From: Glossina fuscipes | Taxonomy: Eukaryota > Arthropoda > Insecta > Diptera > Glossinidae | Assembly: GCF_014805625.2 (NCBI RefSeq) | Contig: NW_023998415.1 | Span: 10,163,521-10,227,520, forward strand | Reading direction: 5' to 3' | Length of the DNA: 64,000 nucleotides | Shown: piece after piece, positions 24,572 through 34,327 of the stretch | How positions within the stretch are numbered: the first letter of the stretch is position 1 | Layout of the letters: every line of letters begins with the position of its first letter | Made by a program: the position numbers and the translations under genes | The notes under the pieces: generated by a model | The model's database searches: none | What the model was told of the DNA's origin: nothing | What the model saw: the letters and a program-made list of their open reading frames with translations, nothing else

Positions 24572-25123
24572 ATGATAAGATCTCTAGCCGCTTCAGTATG
24601 TAACACTAATGCCACAATTGCTTCGATTCCGGCTCAGAGTGTTACAATAACGAAGGCCCCAATTGTTAACGCGCCAAAGTCGGCGACTGCTACCGTTGCT
24701 AAAACTGTTATGATCGCGCCTGCACCAAAACCTGCTGCAACAATGTCAACAGTAAAGTCTCAAAAAACCTGTCCACCGGGAAAAGCTCAATCTCGACCTC
24801 AACCTCAACCCCAACCTCAACCTCAAGCACTGCCTGAGAATAGCAAACCCAAATCATCCACATTTGCCAAGCAAGCGGTATGTACAAAACCTAAGGCTCC
24901 GCTACCTCCTCCGCCACCTCCTCTCCCGCCGCCCAATGAAATCAAAGCTGACCCATCGCCAGTAACCTGTAAACCCAAATGCAAACCAACTGCATGTGCG
25001 ACTGCGAGCTCTGTAAGAAGAAAAGGATTCTTTCGATTAGGATTTATTCCCCGAAGTATTTTAAAATTATCATTATTTTATATAACTGCATCAATGGTAG
25101 TTGATCTAACATCACAAAAATGA
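24572..25123 (+). CDS. Proline-rich low-complexity protein with C-terminal hydrophobic segment
   Basis: A 183-residue ATG frame opens 31 bp after a good splice acceptor (tttcatttcag, ending 24540), so a 5' non-coding exon probably lies upstream. The N-terminal 70 residues are rich in Ala, Thr, Val and Ile and could be a targeting segment. Then come a Q-P alternation (about residues 75-84), a run of prolines broken by two leucines (about 109-121), several Cys-Lys-Pro motifs (TCKPKCKPTAC, about 135-146) and a hydrophobic stretch near residues 160-176. I do not recognise the family. The C-terminal basic-plus-hydrophobic layout would fit a small membrane-anchored protein. It converges on the minus-strand exon at 25.6-25.76 kb. 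Confidence 0.55.
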   Translation: MIRSLAASVCNTNATIASIPAQSVTITKAPIVNAPKSATATVAKTVMIAPAPKPAATMSTVKSQKTCPPGKAQSRPQPQPQPQPQALPENSKPKSSTFAKQAVCTKPKAPLPPPPPPLPPPNEIKADPSPVTCKPKCKPTACATASSVRRKGFFRLGFIPRSILKLSLFYITASMVVDLTSQK

Positions 25124-25592
25124 AGGCAATCAAAATTTATTGTGTGTATTAATACTTTCTTCTCTTTGGTATAAAAACGAAATGAAATTGAAATACAAAA
25201 AATTTATTCATTTTGCATAAATTGCCAATTTTTATTGATTTATATGTAATTTTACTATAAATTTAATGATTTAACAACAAAGGTGCATGTTAGGAAATAA
25301 TAATTGATAAGTGATTCCATGCGATTGATTTAATCAATCAACGACGTCATTATCATCTTATTGTCCATAAGACACATTGCGGCGGTAAATGATGATCAAC
25401 GATAATGATATGATATCAGTCGCATTCACATAATAAGGCTTTTCTTTTGTACATTACTCTTGGAACCAATAAATAACACAGAGCAGGATTTCTCAGGATA
25501 TTCGACCTTTTTGTTAACATTCAATGACTGAGTTTTCCTACATATCAAAGATAAGACATGAAAAAAGAGTAAAAGAATAATGATCGAGAAAA

Positions 25593-25763
25593 TCACCTTA
25601 AATCATCGAATAATTTTCTGCAATTTTCCGGTATACACGTTAATTTCGGTTTGGGGGTCAATTCAAACAATTCACTGCAAGAATTGTGAATATTAACCTC
25701 ATCGCGCTGGTGACCTAGCGATGAACGAGAAGACTTGCGTTTCGGCATTGCACCATTCGACAT
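25593..25763 (-). CDS. Short basic N-terminal coding exon, unrecognised
   Basis: The ATG at 25763 starts 56 codons (MSNGAMPKRKSSRSS, then an acidic, leucine-containing stretch and PKPKLTCIPENCRKLFDDL). Composition is protein-like, and codon use is less AT-biased than its surroundings. Either the frame ends at TGA (25593) or, more likely, it splices at AAG|GTGATT (25597/25596), making this the first coding exon of a longer gene. I could not find the next exon. The upstream 'gtcaggaaagagtgaatgcgaaa' would be the 5'UTR. Another in-frame GTG five codons earlier is not needed. Confidence 0.45.
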   Translation of the reverse strand: MSNGAMPKRKSSRSSLGHQRDEVNIHNSCSELFELTPKPKLTCIPENCRKLFDDLR

Positions 25764-25839
25764 TTTCGCATTCACTCTTTCCTGACTCTTTTTTCGATCA
25801 CGTACTTAATTTTTTGATCAAAATTCAGGAAATGTTGCA

Positions 25840-25870
25840 AAAATATATATATGTATTTGTATAAATATAT

Positions 25871-25901
<31 letters not shown>

Positions 25902-25908
25902 AATAAAA
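25840..25908. repeat. AT-rich microsatellite
   Basis: Imperfect (AT)n and ATAA units just upstream of the 25.76-kb minus-strand start. Confidence 0.85.
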
Positions 25909-25984
25909 CGAAAATTTTTCTTTGGAACAAAAAAAAAAAAAAAATTTCAAACAAACGTATAAATGATTTTTATGAAAAAAAATG

Positions 25985-28260
25985 TTGAAAACTGATGTAA
26001 CGAAAACGGATGTGAAAAATGAAATTTTTATTTAATTATTGACAACTTATTCTCAACAAGATTAGTTTACAAAGCACACGACGTACGAACCAAAAAGTAA
26101 AAAAATAAAAACAAGTAAGAAAACTATATTTTCCATCAGGAGCGTATCTTATGTATTTATCATCAATATCCATCACATTTTTGGTTGAACTCTCAATTCA
26201 CCCCCAATCCAAATCCCAAATATTAAATTTTTTCAAAATTTTATATGAAATATTGGGTGTTATATATATATATTATATTTGCTGTACCCACCACTGAAGG
26301 GTGGAAGTAAATCCACTTTGTGGCACCGTTTTCAAGACCCAGGAACAAATTTCAGAGGCCCTCTATATATATATATATATATATGTGCTTGCTCAGGATC
26401 AATTTTCTGAATTAATGTCTGCGGTAAACATTCTCTTGGTCGCAAAAACTAATCTATCGGCAATAAATTTGGAATTGCGTGCACGTACTTGGTTGGTATT
26501 GCAATGATCAAAATCGCCGAACAATATAAACGTATATTTTATTACTAATCTTCTGGGACGTCAACGAAAACTAACAAATCTGCAACACCCGCCCGCCGTC
26601 TGCAATAATTTAAAATAAACTTTGGACATGTTATAAAGCGTATGCAATTGTGATTGGTCAGTACCCAATGCTGAATTCATTTAGATCTGTCTGTGCAGCC
26701 TTTTATCTTTCCGTCTGTCCATTTATATATACAGTGTAAACATCCTCCTGGACGCAACAATGAAGATATCGGCTTAAAATTCCACAAAAACATTCGCAGT
26801 TCTCGCATCCGCTTTGATATTGAAAATGGACTAAGTCGGTCAAAGGACATGCCCACAATAGATCATAAAGTAACAATATCTCTATTTTCAAAAGCCGCTC
26901 ATTACTCATAAACTTCAACAATAAACACTGACTGGCATATGCCATTTCAATATAAAGATGGTGGGTGTAAAAGATTCAGCGAGAGGCTTTGCGTTTTTTT
27001 CAATTCCCGGGAAGACCTAACTGATGGGAATAGACAATTCGACCGCATTCAATTTTCTTATTTGTCAATAATGATCATCCCAAAAAAAAAGATTTTTCGG
27101 GGATTTTGTTAAGTAAGTCTTTATCTCGGCAACCCTGAACGGGAACGGATGTGTTTTGTTGAAAGCACGCATAAATTTCTTTCACAAAACATCATCAATT
27201 TCTATATAAACAACAATAACTCGGCGGTTTTGATTAACTGATGCTATATTTGGATTGCTTGTTGGACTGTATTCCTATCGTTTTCGGTGCTGCATTACGT
27301 TGCCACTTATTGGAGTGATTTCAATGCGGAGCGTTGCGATTTTGTGTCGTCTGTGTTCTTAGTAATGGCTGAGAATGTGAACATATGCAATAAATGTCAA
27401 CGTTCTATTCGTTGTGAAGGTCTGGTCCACTGGCAAGGTCTATGTGTATCAAGTTGTATCACCTGTGGGCTATTATTACTATTTCAAAAATTCTGATATT
27501 AACGAAAAGCTCAAATATCAATAAATTTTCTATAGATCAAATAAAATCAAATAAAATATAGTCATAAATAGTTTCAGAACTGATTGTCAGTTTATGAAAA
27601 ATAGCAATAACGGGACTTAACTGTTACGCTACTCAATGAATGTCCCCTTTATAATATTTATTTATAAAAAATTTTCACGTCTAGAATATGTAACAAAATT
27701 TTTATTCGCAACCTTACTAAATGACTGCTGCTGGAATAACAGTGAACAGTGAATTTTGCACCAAATATTACATTTATTAATATTTGCACTATTTTTACTA
27801 TTAAGCCTCCATAATAAGAAATCCTATTTCAGTCTACGGACGAAATGGATTTATAAATCCCCTATAGATCCCCATTGATCTTTATGAGCTTGAACGTTAC
27901 CATTGACAATTAAATCTTGTCTCTGTTTAATTGCAAAATTATCAATTAAATAAGAAGAAAACTCAAAAATAATACAAATAAAACAAGTGAAAAAGATGTA
28001 TATTATAACGAACAAAAATATTTCAAAATATTTTCAATCGGCGCACCCTGTGCTGCATTGAACTCATTTAACAATTCAGTTTGATTTGAAGAAAAAATGC
28101 AATTAATTACATCAAATTCTTACCTGTAGCTTAGAATGGACTTTAATTAATTACTAGTGAAGTTGAAAATAACGGCAATGGTTATGCCGCTTTCCTGTTC
28201 ATTCCACATCTTGTGCTCGCCCTCTTTGAAATGAGAAAATTGAAAATTGTTCGCTCTCTA
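25985..28260. other. Mostly gene-less, dispersed repeats
   Basis: Plus-strand dispersed-repeat fragments lie at about 26.40-26.50 and 26.68-26.95 kb ('ctttccgtctgtcc', 'gtcaaaggacatgcccaca'). At 27365-27496 an ATG frame of 43 codons carries a Cys/His pattern (C-x2-C, C, H-W, C, C-x2-C) that might be a zinc-finger relic; see findings. Confidence 0.45.
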
Positions 28261-28272
28261 TACAATTTCAGT

Positions 28273-28817
28273 ATGGATGATATAGGGATAGGAAAATGTA
28301 CCGGTAACACCGGATGATAAGTTTAACATTTTATCATCCAAATCTATATATAAAACGGAAGAAACAATAACATTAGGCGAAGAAGGTGAAGATAAAGATA
28401 AAACTACACGAGATAAACTTTTATCTGATTGGTTGCATATTAAGAGACTACGTTTACAAAACTATATAAGCAATTGTATATCATCTTCTGACTGGTGTGA
28501 TTGATCATCTTGCTGAGGACAAGATGGATATCAAGGTCAATCACCCCACCGGCAAAATCACTAAGTCAAATCGTTTCAAAATTATGGTAAATAAAACCGA
28601 TAACTATTGTCGCAGAGAAAAACCAATAAAGGACTATTCATTCGATTGAAGGCGGTAGTAAAAACCGTTGCTCCAAAAAGACCCTTAAAGGCTATAAAAC
28701 GGATAAAATCGATAATACCGTTGCGAAAACTGTTGCGTTTCTCATAAAACCAGTATTGCTTAACACCGCTTTATGGTATGCTGTGCATCCTCGGTACTGT
28801 TCTTATGGGCCTAAGTA
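28273..28817 (+). pseudogene. Decayed unrecognised protein gene with frameshifts
   Basis: Protein-like segments follow each other on the plus strand but alternate frames. An ATG at 28273 (MDDIGIG) lies just after a good acceptor (caatttcag). It is followed by a segment from about 28292 to 28503 (ENVPVTPDDK ... DKLLSDWLHIKRLRL). Next, in another frame, comes about 28498-28650 (DHLAEDKMDIKVNHPTGKI ... KDYSFD), and then about 28645-28815 (EGGSKNRC ... AKTVAFLIKPVLLNTALWYAV), ending at a TAA. The last part is a hydrophobic, possibly membrane-spanning segment. Each piece stays open for 50-70 codons with balanced composition. I infer one gene of about 180 residues broken by three one-base-type shifts; assembly indels are an alternative. 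Confidence 0.45.
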
Positions 28818-28819
28818 AG

Positions 28820-30390
28820 TATATCTTTGGTCTACCTATAGGTCTAACTTTGTTAATTTACAAGGGCTGTTAACATTTTTTTTTTTTTTCGAGGTAACTG
28901 CGACGGTAATAACCACTCCTAGAGTATCAGAACTCAGTTGAGGTTGCCTTCATGTTTCATGTCCTCTTGGGCACTGTCAGCCTGTTTTTTTTTTTTTCTT
29001 TTTTCTTTTTGAAATATAGTTATCTCATTGTTACAATTTTTCGTCGTAATTCTCTTCTTCTCGACATTATTCAATGGCGTTTGTCTGATTGTTTAGCAAG
29101 ATGCCGCCAATCAAGCAAAAACGATTCTTTCGTCGATTATCCAAATGAGAATGGGCGCAAATTTTATTGCTTTACGTATGGGGGCCTTTGTGATTGTACC
29201 AATTGCTTTATTAAGTCCATAGTTTGAAGAGAATTTGATAATAATAGCACATCAACAAGTTAATTGAATGTGGAAAAATATTGATGTGACGGAATCAATT
29301 TTGGAACTTGCTTCTACCGAAGCATTTAAGTCTCCGCAAATTTCAAAGCCAAAGTCTACCTTTTTGTATTTTATGATAAAAATTAACTTGCAAAGTAGTA
29401 GTTGGACTTATGAAATAACTACGCTAAGTTATGATCAAATAGCTGAACACATTTTGGGACTTTGTCCAGTTTTGGGTTTTTCGAGAAAGACCAGTCTTTA
29501 TATGGCAATAAAATATAATTTTTTTGCACTTAATGAGAAAATTGGGTGATTGGGAAATAAGATCTTTGACAAGAAAATTCTAGTGCGGATTCTAAATATT
29601 TTGAGCACATTCTTATAGAAAGGACTGGATACAAATTTTTGATATTCTATTACGAAAAGCAAAATTGCATTAGGCGATGTGACGTCGGCTAGTAACAGTC
29701 GGCTTTGCCCCATTTTAATGTTTCATATTCAGAGCTAATGGAACGGCGGTGTAATACTTTTATTTTTCGTTCACGCTAATCAGTAATAGGTGTCAAAATC
29801 TTCATAAACTTTATATGTTCTCAATAAACGTATAATAGATTCTCGTGTTCACTCTGTTATCCACGCAAAAATTTAGCTACAAATATTTTTACACGCAACA
29901 TGCATGCAGATAAAATTAGTGAATAAATCATGATTCTTCTTCCATGATAAAATGCAAGTACGTAAAAATAATTCGATCGTAAACATACTACAACTTAATC
30001 GAGCTCTAGAACAAAACTATTACAAAAAAAAATTATTATTAATTTTTCAATGAATACATACATGTATTGTGACGAATCGCTATACTACTCTTACAACGCC
30101 CAAGGAAAAAAGATTGGTGATGGCCACCTACACGTAGGTGGACAATGGCCAAATAAGTTCATAAAATTCGGAAAGTAGTTAAATCTTCAAAATTTGATCT
30201 TTGCCTGAAGTTGGTTCGAATATTTATTAGAATTGTTTAAAAATTCGAGAATAAAGGATCGTCGATCGTTATACGTAAAATTAACAAAACAGTAATAAGT
30301 ATCTGTAGCATGTCTTCAGTTTAAAATACCTTTCATGTCGATTGTCTCTTTTTTTATTCTCACCACTGTAAGAGGAGGATAAAGTCATTT
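28820..30390. other. No supported gene
   Basis: Open frames at 28952-29227 (containing a T-run translated as poly-Phe) and 29268-29549 lack support. A perfect 8-bp inverted repeat, CCACCTAC/GTAGGTGG, lies at 30124-30141. Confidence 0.4.
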
Positions 30391-30715
30391 CGTTTTATTT
30401 ATTTATTGTATTTATTTATTTATTCCACTTATACAAGAAACTCAACTAAAACAAAATGGCAGTCGAGTTCAATTGACTCTTAAGTAAATCTTAAAATTAT
30501 TTAATAATAAAACTTAGTATAAGTACAATAAAACAAACAAGGAGGAAAAAAAAAAAAAGCATGTACACAATTAGCATAGAGCCACGCCCACAACCGATAC
30601 AGGACCAAATTGCAAGTGAACCCCTAAGCCATCGCAAACATGCATAAGCTTGGCAACCGATAATTGTTAACAACAAATTAATTTTCGACTCATAATGACA
30701 AAATCTAAGGTTAAA

Positions 30716-31961
30716 TCAGTTTAAGTACGACATAGGTAAATCACGCTTGTTGAGCAATATTGCTTTAATAGACTTTAAAGAGTCCGTTAATGAGAATAGA
30801 TGATAGACATCATTTAGGTTCTTGCAAACAACTCTGAGCGGGTTAAACAGTTCAAAGTTATATTTGCATTGACTAAGCTTTATCAACATAAAGTACCTAG
30901 AGAAGCGGTTAGGGACATTAAAGCAAATCTCACGAAGTAATGCGGGCGAATCAATTGCACCATTTATTAATTTGATTAGGAAGGAAACCCCAAGAACAAA
31001 TCTACGTTTCTCGAGTGACGGTAAGGATAACAGAAGCAACCTATTTTCATAGGGTGGAAGAGGGGAAATCGGGTCCCAACCCAAATTCCTAAGTGCAAAC
31101 AGCAAGAATTGCTTTTGTATAGATTCAATTGAACCAACGTAGCATCTATATGAAGGAGACCACACAACAGAGGCATACTCAAGAATAGGTCTAACCAAAC
31201 ACGTGTAAAGCCTTTTAGTAATATAAGGATCATCAAGCTCTTTTGACCACCTCTTTATAAAACCAAGAGCGGACCTAGCTTTGCTTAACGAGGACTCAAT
31301 ATGCAAATTGAAACGTAACCTATAATCGAATAGAACGCCTAAATCAATGAACGAATCGACGTCTTCCAACCTGTGCGAATCAATGAAGTATTGGGTACTA
31401 AACGACTTCCTTCTTAAGAAAGAAAGCTTCTTACATTTATTTAGATTTAGCTTCAGAAGATTGAGGGAGCACCATGCAACCAAATTGTTCAAATCACTTT
31501 GAAGATGATGTGATTGCGATTCTACGGAAAAAGAAGTAAACAGTTTCACATCATCAGCATACATTAAAATCTTACTGAATTTAATCACGGAGGGCAAATC
31601 ATTGATGTAAAGATTAAATAAAATAGGTCCCAAGTGGCTACCTTGAGGTACGCCAGACGTCACGGGAAATTCATCCGAGGTAATGAGGTTAAACAAAACC
31701 CTGAATGATCTACCATACAGATAAGAGCTTAACCATTCAACTAAGAAGAGAGGAAAGCCAGAGGTCTGGATTTTAAATCTTGCTAAAGTCAGTGTAAATG
31801 ACATCAGTGCGAGAACCAGTAGAAAAAGCCTTGAAAGCATGAGAAGTAAACTCCAACAGATTGGTCACCGTAGATCTTCCCTTTCGAAAACCATGCTGGA
31901 AAGGAGAAATATACAATTTCATGGAAAAGGCTATATGCTGAGCCACAATTCGCTCGAACAG
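30716..31961 (-). pseudogene. LINE reverse transcriptase, C-terminal two thirds
   Basis: The RT continues after the in-frame TAA at the end of the preceding segment (LFERIV, then FQHGFRKGRSTV). At about 31785 a deletion of roughly 30 bp removes the second half of motif A (the AFD Asp kept in copy 1) and shifts the frame. From there the 374-codon frame 30716-31840 is read from about its residue 20. It contains SGVPQGSHLGPILF, the catalytic box YADD (residues 94-97), the KLNLNKCKKL motif D region and an intact C-terminal connection domain ending DLPMSYLN. With a stop and a lost catalytic region, it cannot be active. Confidence 0.85.
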
Positions 31962-33266
31962 TTAAGGTAAGACACTCAACTTGGCGATGCCTCTGTAGTT
32001 CTCTACAAGTTGCCTACTACCACTTTTGTGAATAGGAATAAGGAAAGAAGTCTTCCAACACAAAGGGAAAACACCTAAATTCAAAGACTTACTAAAAATC
32101 TTTGAGATAACATCACAAAGCTCGCCAGCACAAGATATAAGTACACATGAGGGGATGCCGTCGGGTCCAGGCGAACAATTATATTTCAGAGAGTTCAATC
32201 CTTCAAAAACGTCATTTTCCGATATAACAAAGTTAGGAATTGAAACCGAATTAGAAATCGAATATGGATAATTTTCCGATAAATCAAAATTGGCAGTTGA
32301 AAAGTTCTGTCGGAAGTATTCCGCAAAGAGATTTGAGGATTCAAAATCATCCGAGGACTCGGAGCCATTAAAAGACACAAACGACGGGTTTATGGAGATT
32401 TTTCTTTTGGAATTAACGTACTTAAAAAAGTATTTAGGGTTAGCAAACAAGGAGGATTTAACAAACTGAAGGTATCTGCAGTAGTATTGGCGGTTGAGGG
32501 AATTAAATTTATGCCTTGCAACAGAGTAAGCGAAATGATCGAAAGAAGAACCACTTTTCGAAAATTTTTTGAACAACTTGTTTTTCCTATTCTTGTAGTA
32601 TTTAATTGTCTTATTAAACCACGGGGGATCCTTACTTCGAGGACGGGACTGCTTGATCGGAACGGATGCAGAAATAGCTTGATTTAATACATTGTAGAAC
32701 GACGACAGTAAGCTATCAATGCTTCCCTCTGAGAAATCGAGCACAAAATGAGAAAGATGAGATTTTAGTATGGAAACATTGATTTTATGGAAATCATAAC
32801 GTTGATATGAAAAATTTGAATTTGGAACGTTATAGAGGTTCAACGAACCAACATACTTGTAATGAAAGGAAACACCCAATGCTGGATGATATGGATCCTC
32901 AGGTAAACTAAACGGAAGACAACAATTAACGCAAACCTCAGGAAAATTTGCAAAGCAGAGATCAAGAAATCTCCCATTACAATTAGGGGTACCATTGTAT
33001 TGAACTAAATTATTATCAAATAATTCATTGAAGAACACAACGGCTTTATCAGATGTTGAGGAAGGAATCAAACAGCCAGAACTATCACTGTAAAACGAAT
33101 TGACTTGAGGCAAGTTGAAGTCACCCAACGCAAGGACTATATCGGTAGATTTAGATTGCTTGGCCACTTCACAAATGAGGGCGGCCTGTTTCTTATATAC
33201 AGAGATATCCGAATTTGGGGGAATATAGGAGCAGGTCACATATTTCTTCGATAATGTATGTAACAT
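31962..33266 (-). pseudogene. LINE endonuclease (partial) and RT N-terminal part
   Basis: This 434-codon open segment begins mid-endonuclease. YIPPNSD and LALGDFNL are the familiar EEP-endonuclease strands, and DLCFANFP with HPALGVSF near residues 105-135 matches the SDH-type end of that domain, with Ser/Asp altered. A linker with RPRSKDPPWFNK and a basic helix follows, then the RT finger motifs NCSPGPDGIP, PIHKSGSR and ENYRGIAKLSVLP. The segment stops at a TAA that interrupts the RT where LFERIV would follow. The N-terminal half of the endonuclease and any ORF1 are missing through 5' truncation. Confidence 0.85.
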
Positions 33267-33269
33267 CCA

Positions 33270-34270
33270 AAAGTAAGCTTCAGCGACCTTATAAAGTGCA
33301 CATATTCTTGATCTGCATGAAATTGTGATTTGATTTACCCACGGCTGCCCGTCTGTGTGGTGTGTGTTCTTGGCACTCTCCTGGTCGCAAAAATTAAGAT
33401 ATCAACATCAAATTTTTTATAAACATTGCAAGTTTCTGCACGCAGGTTGGGATTGAAAATTGACCAAAGTGTTCGGAGCAGAAGTGCACAGTGGAGCGTA
33501 AACTGAACGCAGTTCCGGTTTTCTTAACACAAATTTGCGGGGTTTTGAAAGGCTGAAATTTTTACCACTTACTTTACGAGACACTCTGCCCTGTACATGC
33601 TAAAATGGGCCACGCCCATACAAAATTACAATTGATTAAGTTTTATTTTGTTCCCCGTTTTTGAGGTTTTATGCTTATTTATCAAAAGTCGAACAAGACC
33701 GAACTACTTTGTACACTAATCGAATGAAGATATATTATCTGTCCAAAGGTGGGTTAATTTTAAAATGAATATGCTAGACGCCAGCGATATGGGTATCAAA
33801 TCAAGGAACTTGGAGAGTAGAATGCGCGAAGTGTAGCGGTGGGTAACACCTCGCCTTATTTTAAATTTTTTATTCTACGCGCTTTCTCAGGAAATTAAAG
33901 AGCACACGAGACTGCAAAAAAATACGTGTAAAGTTGGCTAAATAGGTTTGCATTTAGCATTGGTAAGGGGAAAGGGAAATCCAGCATAATAATAAAAAAA
34001 GCGTTTTTAATAAAAAAACGCATCTAAAATTTGTAAAATCTGCGTAAGTGGGAAGTAGATTTAAATGAATTTCCTGCTTGAGGGAATGCAGTGAATAAAA
34101 AAATATATTATATTAAGAGATAATAGATTACTAAAAACGAAATACTTTCATTCTATAATAAATTTGATTGACATCCCTCAACGTAGCTACTCTTACCGTA
34201 GTTGTCACTTCAGATTCATTGGAAATAAAAATTTGATTCTAAGCATTTAATTTCTTGCCGTGACTAATAG
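33270..34270. other. Dispersed-repeat fragment and gene-less flank
   Basis: Positions 33.34-33.52 kb ('gctgcccgtctgtgtgg', 'ctggtcgcaaaaattaagata', 'ctgcacgcaggttgggattg') form one of the best-preserved copies of the dispersed repeat. The rest shows nothing. Confidence 0.5.
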
Positions 34271-34274
34271 GTCA

Positions 34275-34283
34275 TATATAAAA
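34275..34283 (+). promoter_or_regulatory. TATA box of the b561-like gene
   Basis: TATATAAAA lies 45 bp upstream of the ATG at 34328. A start about 25-30 bp downstream would leave a 5'UTR of only about 20 bases. The ATG context (catcaagATG) is good. Confidence 0.5.
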
Positions 34284-34327
34284 TAATTGACGCAGCAAAA
34301 AACGGAATATAAAGAATAAACATCAAG

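Larger units (their letters stand above)
30393..33268 (-). mobile_element. 5'-truncated non-LTR retrotransposon, copy 2
   Basis: This is the longest LINE copy here. On the minus strand it runs from inside the apurinic-like endonuclease domain (truncation near 33268) through reverse transcriptase. An A/T-rich 3'UTR with an oligo-A/T block near 30545-30558 follows, ending in an AAATA-type tail (+ strand tttatttattt at 30397-30424). There is no RNase H after the RT. It shares its 3'UTR and RT with copy 1 (4.7-6.2 kb), with the coding sequence differing at scattered residues. It inserted next to a dispersed-repeat fragment (33.27-33.50 kb). Confidence 0.9.

Noticed and set aside
32487..32687. Plus-strand ORF within LINE copy 2
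   Set aside because: It is antisense to the reverse transcriptase/endonuclease reading.
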